From: Zygnema cylindricum | Taxonomy: Eukaryota; Streptophyta; Zygnematophyceae; Zygnematales; Zygnemataceae | Assembly: GCA_037447655.1 (NCBI GenBank) | Contig: JBBHKE010000819.1 | Coordinates: 1-49,718 of the forward strand | Length of the DNA stretch: 49,718 nucleotides | Direction of reading: 5' to 3' | In this document: piece after piece, positions 41,425-49,718 of the stretch | How positions within the stretch are numbered: the stretch's first letter is position 1 | How the letters are laid out: the number at the start of each line of letters is the position of its first letter | Notes under the pieces: model-generated | The model's database searches: none | What the model was told of the DNA's origin: nothing | Seen by the model: only the letters and a program-made list of their open reading frames with translations | Position numbers and translations under genes: made by a program

Positions 41425-44400
41425 TCATTGAACAGAACCACCAATGAGTCCCGCTATGACCGAGGAGTCCATTGCCCCCTCTCTAAAAAGAGCGTTTTTC
41501 ACTCCCAATTCTATCCTTTTGCGGAGTCCTGCATAAGGTAGCTTCCCAATTACCTGCAACGGGAGGGAGGGAGGGAGGGAGGCATTTGCTGATTCCCGTC
41601 AGTCTTTTTTGAACTCGTGCACATAATGAGTTTTCCTCTCAGAAGTGGATAGGCAGTTAATTTACAACACTAGGAATGCAGTGAAACAGCCCAAAACCAG
41701 GACACAATAACTACACCTCCATTCAACCTACTCAAACTTACACATTAGTTTAAGATAATTAAGTTTTTGTGAGAAACTTGTGCATATTTACCTCTGCTGC
41801 GAAAGAATAAACAAGTGCAGAACGAGCTGTATGCTCATCAATACCACGTGAACGAAAGTAAAAGAGTTGATCATCTTCAAGGTCACTGATAGTCGCTCCA
41901 TGAGTACATTTGACATCATCGGCAATAATTTGCAAATTGGGTTTCACATTTAATGTGCCACGTGGCGCTAGAAGAAGATTTCTGCTGAGCTGTCCTGCGT
42001 CTGTTTGCTGAGCAGCTCTGTACGACAACAATCACATTCACAACAATCATCACATACGCCCTTTCTTTCACTCTAATTCTTATCATCACTTTTTCACAAC
42101 TCGTCTTATCTGCAGCCAGTGATTGACAATGCAACTCTTTCCATACCATCGCTGTATACGGAAGAAACGTAAATGTAAAAGAAACAATAATGAACAAACG
42201 AGTAAAGATGTCCCCAAAAGATAATGACCATGATACATTGATTACATACCTGTTTACTCGGACCTTCCCGTCAAACACACCATGACCTGTGGCATGAGTC
42301 ACAATACATTTGTGGAGTTGACGAGTCTGTCCACGTGGATGGTCCAAAAGCACATTGCTATGTAAATCCTGAAGTTGTCGGTCCCCAGCAAGGAGGAACG
42401 TTGAAATCTCTGTTACCGTATCTGGGCCAAGCTGCTCCATTGATAGGTTGTGACGTGACAGCCGCCCACCAAGGCCTGCCTCTACTAGTGCATATTCACT
42501 TTTAGCCGCCTGCAACCAAGAATTCCACTGTAAGGTCGGTCGATAGCTCAAAATGAAAACAAGATGAGAATAAACTGGCTTTGTATTGCCGCAACAGTGA
42601 TTTCTCCATAATGTGTGGGAACATACATATTTGCTCTTGACGAGAAAGATAAATCTTAAAAGTTCAGTGTCATATTGTGATCATCAACAGACGTAATAGA
42701 CCGAAGAAAAAGAGACAAAAGATTTGCATTGGAAACAGTATTTCTGGGAAATTCGCATTGCTACAAGTATAAGTATGTTTACACGAGGAAAAGGAAAGGA
42801 GGGAAATACACGTTTACTCACAATAATGTGAGCGTATTCTACTGTTACACACACAGACTGGTCAGTTCCGTTTTCTGTATGGCCAAACCTGTCTGAAACA
42901 GTTTTAGACTGTTAAACAACTATGTGCCAAACTGAACCACAAATAAACTTTGAACTGGTCGCAAAACCTACCAACCCATTTGAGATCTTCCAAAATAAGA
43001 TTTGAAAATATCTGATGATATCTAATGAAAGTACAATTTGTAAACGTTTTCGGTTCAAACCACATGTACTGTCCTTTTACCGTACTATGCATTGCACTTC
43101 AAGATCTTGGTACATCATATCACCTTTCTAATTCCATTATACTGTACATGACTTTTTTGAACCAAACCAGAACAGTTTAAACCATTTGAGCCAACCGAAA
43201 CTGAAAAGCCAAAAACTGTGGTTCAGTGGTTCAAACCGATTTGACCTCAAACTGGGTCAAGTGATAGTGCTCTCCCCGCCCCTCCCACTATCGAGCGAAC
43301 TTAAACCTATGGAAGAGGAGAAACTAAAAGAATCCCACTGAATGCAAATAACCTTAGCCCTTTCCATTGTGATTAAAGGATGAAAGTAGCCATAAAAGAA
43401 AACGAGGCCAATATTTGTACCCCAAAAACTCTTGAATCCTCATTGGCTAATTGCCGCATTATCAATAATACCGTACTTCTATTGGACAAATGAAACAAAG
43501 TGGGTGTTGAATGCCTCCAAATTTATCAAATTTAAAACCTGCGAAAAGTGCTTCATTCCAACTAATCAACAGTGTAACAAATTGGAACTCCCTTTCATCA
43601 TCTTTAACTCCAGAATAACAAAGTTGCTAGTTACCGACATGATGTGGTTTCGCCTTGAAGAAACAAAGATATCAGTTTAATCCTAGGTTAAAACAAACTC
43701 ACTCTGTGGTCAATCGCACCAAGACTAACTTTCCTTCGCTAAACTCCAATAAGTTGTACCCTCCTTTGTGACATTTCAAGACCAAGATAATGATGAAGTA
43801 GATGCATAAAAAGTAGTAGAACCCAACCAAAATAAAAGAAATCTGGCCATTGCACTGCGTGCTCAGCTTAATTCCTCGATTGAATAAGCTAAGAAAGAAA
43901 ACTTGGAAACATAAGAAAGAATAAACTAGGAAACGTAAGAAAGAATGAAAAAAGAAAATGGAAAAGGTACTACATAGAGAGCACAAAAAAGCGCATTTCC
44001 CGCGAACGCAAATGACAGACCTCTACCGTCACACTAAATAAAGAATGAAAGAGAGGCTAATAGGTCTATATCAACTTAACAGCATCCAAAGTTCTCCATC
44101 TTTTGCCTGCCTTATCGAATGGCATTTGCTGCTATTCTAGTGAGACCATTTAGTGCAATCACGGGGGACTTCCCTAAAGTGGGGTAGCATTACTGGTATA
44201 CCATAAAAAATTGATTTTGGCTGCATTTAAATATCTCTGAGTAGACCCAGTTGTCAATGAAAACATGAGGAGGGGGTAAAAAGCTTACCTGTGTGACCAC
44301 TGTTCGCTTGATATGGAACGACTCCCTCTCCTGGCTTTGGATGTAACCATGCTTCAACTTTGCATCCTCCTCCAGAAAAACCTCAATGACTGTGTTTGTA

Positions 44401-47196
44401 AAGTAACTCCCATCTCCAACTCCAGCAAACTCTTCCACAATCTCTGCCTCACCTCCCTTTTCAACCACTACAAGAACTCGAGGCGACGTAACTTTTGTCA
44501 CTTCAGCTTTGTGACTTCCACTGGAGAGGTAGAGGATATGGATTGGGTCGTCAACCAGGATTCCTTCAGGAACGATAACAACACCCAAATCTTGGGCTCC
44601 AAGACCATTCAATGCAGAGAAAAGGTCGAGAGAAGCCGTTGGCCTGTCAGAAAAAATTAATATAAAATCAGATAAGAAAGAAGAACACAAGCAGTCATTA
44701 ATACGTCAAGTGATCAGGGCATATCCGCATAGTAAAACGGGTGAAAATGATTTGATGACAGTCACAACATACAGGTTTCCTTCAGTTGTGAACTCAATTG
44801 TTTCATAATCAACACAAAAGTAGGAAACAAGACCACTGACTGCAAGGGTGGGTTTCATTGAGATGGACTCTTGTTAGAGCTGCTTGTGGTGGCACAGTAA
44901 CGCAACAATTTTTAGGAAAAATTATGAAGAGAGACCAAATTTATTGCCCTACCAACCCTGCCATAAATTAAGTGTACATCTGTGCCTATTGCTAAGCTCG
45001 CATTTATTTGCTGAAACTAACACAGCTGGAATCGTAATGTCGACCAAAACAAGAGACTGTATGAAAAACACATTGACGAAGAAAGGGCTAGCAACCACTA
45101 ATATCAGTCAAAGTTTACACTTGCCAAAATTTGCTCTCACCACTGATAGCCTTTCTGTTTCACAAGTAAATGTCAAACAACAAATGCCTCTACTTCTGCG
45201 CTCAACAATGTTTTGAATACAGGAACATCTGTTACTTGCACTGTTAAAAAAAATGATTTTTCACCTCCTGCAACACCTCGTTTCAACATTTGCTGTCTCA
45301 AGTTTGGTAAAATATCTATTTTGCAGGAAATTGACACTGCATTTCTGTTTGCAAACAAACTCAAACACAAAAATCTCCTTGATTCTAAGCTTTCACATAA
45401 CCCACAGTTTGAAACCGAGCCACAGTACATGCATACCAAAAGTCATTTTTCATTCTGGTGTCAAAAAACGTAAATTGCGGTCACGTAAGAGGTGGTTTTA
45501 GTGAAGTAGTGCATATTCAAGTCAATCTTGAGGAAGGTTTGCAAAAGAAGAAATCTTAAAGATGTACATGAAATTGTGGATAATTACAGAATACACTTTG
45601 TTCCCTTCCTACTCACTTGTATTAATCCTTACACTCCTCTGAAAGATATCAACTTTAGGAAGGCAATATACATTTTGTAAAAATGCAGACTCAGTGCCAC
45701 CCTTAAACAATTTAGGTTCAGCTTACTTAATATAGCTTGACCTTCAGAAAAGATGATTCATATCAAGGTTTTAAGCAAAGAATCAAGCAATCAGCAAATA
45801 ACTACGTTTAATCGAGAATGTAAACAGGTCAAACAAAATAAAACATGACTGTTTTAGTTTCCATGTGCATACTGTACCCTTCGGCTATAACTTTGATTCT
45901 AAGATTCTGTGTGTTCCATCTTGTTTGACACCAGAGGAGCCTTTCAAAGCCATAGGATGGTGACAAAATGATTGCTGTCAATTTTCGGTTCTGCATTTCT
46001 GAAATTACGATTGCCTGGATATCGAAATTCTTTTTAAAATCACTTCATGCCAAAATTATGAATATTGAACTTATGGACTATTATGGGCATGCAGAGAACG
46101 AAAAAAATGCAGACCACTCTTTGAAAGGAAGATACAACAAGAGAATACATCATGATGGAATCCATAAAATTCCAAGAAACCTATCCTCGAGCGCAGAGAA
46201 ATGACCAACTAAAAATACTAAGGCAATCAGAAGTAGGAAAGCTGCATCATCATGCAACGGACCCCTTTTTTAAACTATTTGCAACTTCACAAGCTTTCCC
46301 TACGATCACATGCTTAAGCACGCCATAGCCATGCTGCCATGAAACACCATAGTAGCATGATATACAAGTCACACAATCACTCACATGGCTAAAAAGGGAG
46401 AGAATGGGGCATTTCACAAATGTGAATACTGATGTCCTCGAGTTGTCCCCCACCTGCCACATTGTGCTCCGACGAAAGGCGCCACATACTTCGATATCAC
46501 TTCATCAGATAATGAATCGAGATTGCCCACTGTGATTTCGTTTGGAATCTCCTGTAAATCTGACAATGATTGGCTGAATACTCCATCAATGAAGACAATT
46601 CTGCTACCATTAGCCTCTTCCAAAGCATATTTACCCATGTCAATCTCCAGCCCTCCTTCATGGCTGTACTCTGTTACTCCTGGAAATGCTCCAGCTGGCA
46701 CCAATTCCATAGCTCTAAGTGGCTTTAAATCCGTGAATCGATACTCCTCATCCTTGTTTGTCGGCCAACGAAAACTTAAGCCCGCTTCAGCGGAGTTTTC
46801 TCCCAGGTTATCCAAAACCTTCTTTCCAGCTTCATGCTTCACTCTTGGCTGTTCTTGAAGAGCATCCGCAAACTCTAAGATAAACATATCAGGTCCAGAA
46901 GAGGCCATGGGCAAAGTAGCAGTTACCATGTCCTCAGCCATGACTGCCAGTGGACCTAACTGTTTGACGGAACCGTGTCTGCGTCTACCACGTGTCAATC
47001 TTACTCCGTTTCCATTGCTTTGCATCATATCTTGGCGCCATGGTGTGACAGACACCCTAGAAGAATGGAGGAGAGCAATTTCTTTTTCATCTATAGGAGA
47101 AGCTATGTGACAGTGACTAACAAATGGTACTGAGTGTGCCGAGGTTTGATGTTTAATAATGGCATTGCCCGTTATAAGAGCATGAGAAGCTGCCAT
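41425..47196 (-). CDS. sufD: plastid Fe-S cluster assembly scaffold subunit SufD (5 exons)
   Basis: SufD forms the SufBC2D scaffold that builds Fe-S clusters in plastids. Exons read 47196-46454, 44643-44289, 42509-42250, 42017-41792 and 41553-41425, all GT-AG with matching phase, total 570 residues. The ATG at 47196 has a good context (ACCATGGCA); earlier open codons lack an ATG. Residues 1 to about 95 are a long basic, Ser-rich transit peptide. The SufD/SufB family core follows: FRWPTNKDEEYRFTDLKPL; APFVGAQCGRPTASLDLFSALN across intron 1; VRVNRAAQQTDAGQLSRNLLL across intron 3; and ADDVKCTHGATISDLE (His about 492) with YFRSRGI near the end. That His matches the position of the functional His in bacterial SufD. 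Introns 1 and 2 are about 1.8 kb each; intron 2 contains GGTTCA/TGAACC-rich repeats near 42935-43255. It is intact. SufB was considered, but SufD fits better in length and C-terminal form. Confidence 0.92.
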
Positions 47197-48770
47197 GGTT
47201 ACAAATAGTAACAAAAGAGAAGTTTACCTGAGAATATGAATAGCTGATATAGAAACAAGGAAAGAAGCACACAGAAAGAGGTTCAAGAATAAAGGAGAAA
47301 TATCTGTCAGTATACGATATACAGAAACACTGAACAATGAAGGAAGGAGACAGGGCCTATACGTCTAAGGGCATAGAGAAAAAAGGAAACAAAATGGTTC
47401 AGAGGAGATGCTGGAAACTATGGCTGTATTCGGTCTTCCTCTGGAGAAAGAGACAAGATCACCTGAGCTTCATCCGCCACGTGGCTTTCGAAGAGCTGTA
47501 GAAACAATGAGAAAAATCCTTGCTCCAATAGAAGGAGAGATTTGGAAACTGATGTGGCGCCAATCGGGTTGAGAGTTTGTAAAACAAAAACCCCGGTAGA
47601 AGGGTACGGATTTAGCGTACGGCTAGCTTTTGGAAGGCCGTTCCTTATGCTGCATTCACACTAAAAATGGATGATGAACGAGATGAGGAAATGAATGTCC
47701 TTTTTGATGAATGAGATGAGGAAATGAATGTCCTTTTTTTTGTTTGGACGTGAAGCGCTCTTGACGTCATCTCACGTCAACAAAAACGTCTCGATGTGAT
47801 TCATGTTGCCGTACAATTAGGCGCCGATGACTCAAATCCGTCCGTACCAACCCATCGTTTTCACCCGTACAACAGCATATAATTTTTCCAGGGTGACCGA
47901 TCGTGACCCCCAAACAAAAAGGGACGCGAAAAAAAAAAAACACAATCAAACCTCAGGGTGAAATTCCATTATACGTTTCTGTAATTGTACGGCAAAATCG
48001 TACGGCAAACTCTACAGACCGGGTCGATTGATAGCCTATACCCACCGGAGCATTTGTAACTTTTTGCCCATTCCGATGATTTTCGGAAAACGGGTCTTGT
48101 TCACACCAAAATTTTGGCACGTAACTCCGATTGAAGGTGTCACGTGACACGTCACACGCTTCGACGTCATCAAACATAGGCGCGAAAACAAACCTGCATT
48201 TTTTCAAACTTAGGAATGCGTCCCCCTCTTCCCTTCCGCCCCCGCGTTCTCCTCTTCTCCGCTAAAGTACACCTCTTCCTTCCCGTCACCTGTCCATTTT
48301 ATTTGGTCCCTCCTATCGACCATTATTTAGGATTTTTAGAAGTTTTTGTGTCAAAAATTGTGGTGTTTTTATTTGTTTATTCCCTCCCTCCTTCCCTCCC
48401 TCCCTCTCTCCTTGCCAGTATCTTCATTTTCATTTTCTTCTTCTTTACTAGTAGTACAAAAAATTCTTAAGTGCACCCCTTTTTTTCAGGAAGTTTGCAG
48501 GCTACTAGACAATAAAATCACCTTCTTTGTACTAATTCTAAACGGTTGCCATGCAATCAACAAGCATGGTTGTTTCCTTTAATTCAGTTACATGATCATC
48601 TTATGGCCTCCTAAAAATCTCCCTAGATCGTGACCTTGGTCACGTTCGGAGCTCCAGTCAAAATTCTTTTCCTTTCTTTCACTAGAACCCACTCATTTTT
48701 ACCAATTTACATTTGAAATCAAAAGAATCTTTGTACTTTTCACAGAAATTATCCGTACAACCATATAAAA
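47197..48770. other. divergent intergenic region between sufD and the rightmost gene
   Basis: This should contain both promoters. A direct repeat (GATGAGGAAATGAATGTCCT, twice, about 42 bp apart) lies at 47675-47740. A possible acceptor (TTTTTTTCAG) at 48480-48489 suggests a 5' UTR intron of the plus-strand gene. Short CCCT runs lie at 48383-48410. No ORF is supportable. Confidence 0.45.
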
Positions 48771-48771
48771 A

Positions 48772-49142
48772 ACTTGCCTCTTCCACTTTAAATTTTTCTC
48801 ATCCTTCCCTGCATTCAAAATCTCGCATTCTTATTGCTACTCTAAATCCACCTTTTCCATCCTCTTTTCCTTCTTTCTCTTTTCCAACAGCTCTTCCTTC
48901 AGTTTTTCCTTCAGTTTTCCTTCCCTAAAGACTCCTCAGCCTCTTCTTGCACCTTTGGAAGAAGAAAAACAATTGAACTATTCGTCATCCTCCATTTGTT
49001 CGGTTCAACTTTTTGCAAAATCAGATAGTGAAAGTGATCTCTCTCCTGATAAGGCTCTTCCTCTCCCTATGGCTTATCCTGATTCAGCTCCATTATCTCC
49101 AGAGGTCGTTGCGGAGCTTCTTGCTTGCTTCCTGATGTTATT
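48772..49142 (+). CDS. probable 5' coding exon of an unidentified plus-strand gene (partial)
   Basis: One frame stays open from about 48772 to a strong donor (TTATT|GTAAGT) at 49142/49143. The last 60 residues look like protein rather than repeat: ICSVQLFAKSDSESDLSPDK, LPLPMAYPDSAPLSPEVV, AELLACF. Upstream it is rich in S, F, P and T, as in an organelle presequence, but no in-frame ATG was found. Either the start is in an earlier exon or a frameshift is hidden; a neighbouring frame is open over 48713-48928. The product is not identified. The following intron would contain the pentanucleotide array. Confidence 0.3.
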
Positions 49143-49263
49143 GTAAGTATTTGAAACTTTTATTTCTTTCCGGATGCAATTTTGTTTTGAACTTTCTATA
49201 AATTTGTATTTTTATATATTTTTCTCCCTTTTTCTGCCTCCCTTCTGCTGTGTCCTATTTTCT

Positions 49264-49718
49264 TTTGGTCCGGTCCGGTCCGGTCCGGTCCGGTCCGGTC
49301 CGGTCCGGTCTGGTCTCGTCTCGTCTGGTCTCGTCTCGTCTGGTCTCGTCTCGTCTGGTCTCGTCTCGTCTGGTCTCGTCTCGTCTGGTCTCGTCTGGTC
49401 TGGTCTGGTCTGGTCTGGTCTGGTCTGGTCTGGTCTGGTCTGGTCTGTTCTGGTCTCGTCTGGTCTGGTCTGGTCTGGTCTGGTCTGGTCTGGTCTGGTC
49501 TCGTCTGGTCTGGTCTGGTCTGGTCTGGTCTGGTCTGGTCTGGTCTCGTCTGGTCTGGTCTGGTCTGGTCTCGTCTGGTCTGGTCTCGTCTGGTCTGGTC
49601 TCGTCTGGTCTGGTCTGGTCTGGTCTTGTCTGGTCTGGTCTGGTCTGGTCTGGTCTGGTCTTGTCTGGTCTGGTCTGGTCTGGTCTGGTCTGGTCTGGTC
49701 TGGTCTGGTCTGGTCTGG
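49264..49718. repeat. GGTCC/GGTCT pentanucleotide array reaching the window end
   Basis: It begins as about eight CGGTC units, changes to TGGTC and TCGTC units with a regular TGGTC-TCGTC-TCGTC pattern at 49310-49395, then becomes mostly TGGTC with single TCGTC or TTGTC variants. The period is 5 bp throughout at least 450 bp and it continues beyond the window. Confidence 0.97.

Overview
The window reads as nuclear DNA of a photosynthetic eukaryote, most likely in the green-plant lineage (a streptophyte alga or bryophyte would fit). The reasons are a plastid early light-induced protein (ELIP) gene, a plastid SufD gene with GT-AG introns, sparse genes, and a very high load of transposons and simple repeats. 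The species is inferred, not proven.

Layout. 1-0.9 kb: polypyrimidine and degenerate minisatellite DNA. 2.07-5.79 kb: a two-gene PIF/Harbinger unit (DDE transposase and Myb/SANT-like partner, convergent). 5.8-11.97 kb: a composite satellite of GGGA tracts, TA tracts and a shared non-repetitive cassette. 11.97-13.58 kb: the 3' end of an LTR-type element with a broken ORF followed by one LTR. 13.6-23.5 kb: repeat-rich DNA with SINE-like copies, a 501-bp MITE and a decayed reverse-transcriptase-type ORF. 23.49-24.64 kb: a three-exon ELIP gene with two ACGT boxes upstream. 25.6-26.3 kb: two MITEs almost touching. 27.93-38.60 kb: a nest of elements. 38.62-39.57 kb: a Harbinger-type MITE. 41.43-47.20 kb: a five-exon plastid sufD gene. 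48.8 kb to the end: a probable 5' exon of an unidentified plus-strand gene whose intron contains a pentanucleotide array running off the window.

The most interesting region is 28.85-38.47 kb. It is a 9.6-kb element with perfect 23-bp terminal inverted repeats flanked by TA. It carries a pogo-like (Tc1/mariner, DDE_1) transposase in four exons. The transposase's 2.6-kb first intron contains, on the same strand, an intact 446-codon ORF of unrecognised family. A diverged, broken relative of that ORF sits directly before the polypurine tract and LTR of an unrelated retroelement at 12-13 kb. Copies of a GTCGTCGC-core palindromic motif, including a four-unit 151-bp tandem array, are spread through the element. 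Three MITEs elsewhere in the window share its ends and look like deletion derivatives. The element itself lies inside a roughly 1-kb hAT-like element whose 8-bp target duplication is still perfect.

The only ordinary cellular genes I can support well are ELIP (photoprotection) and sufD (plastid Fe-S assembly). They look independent of one another.
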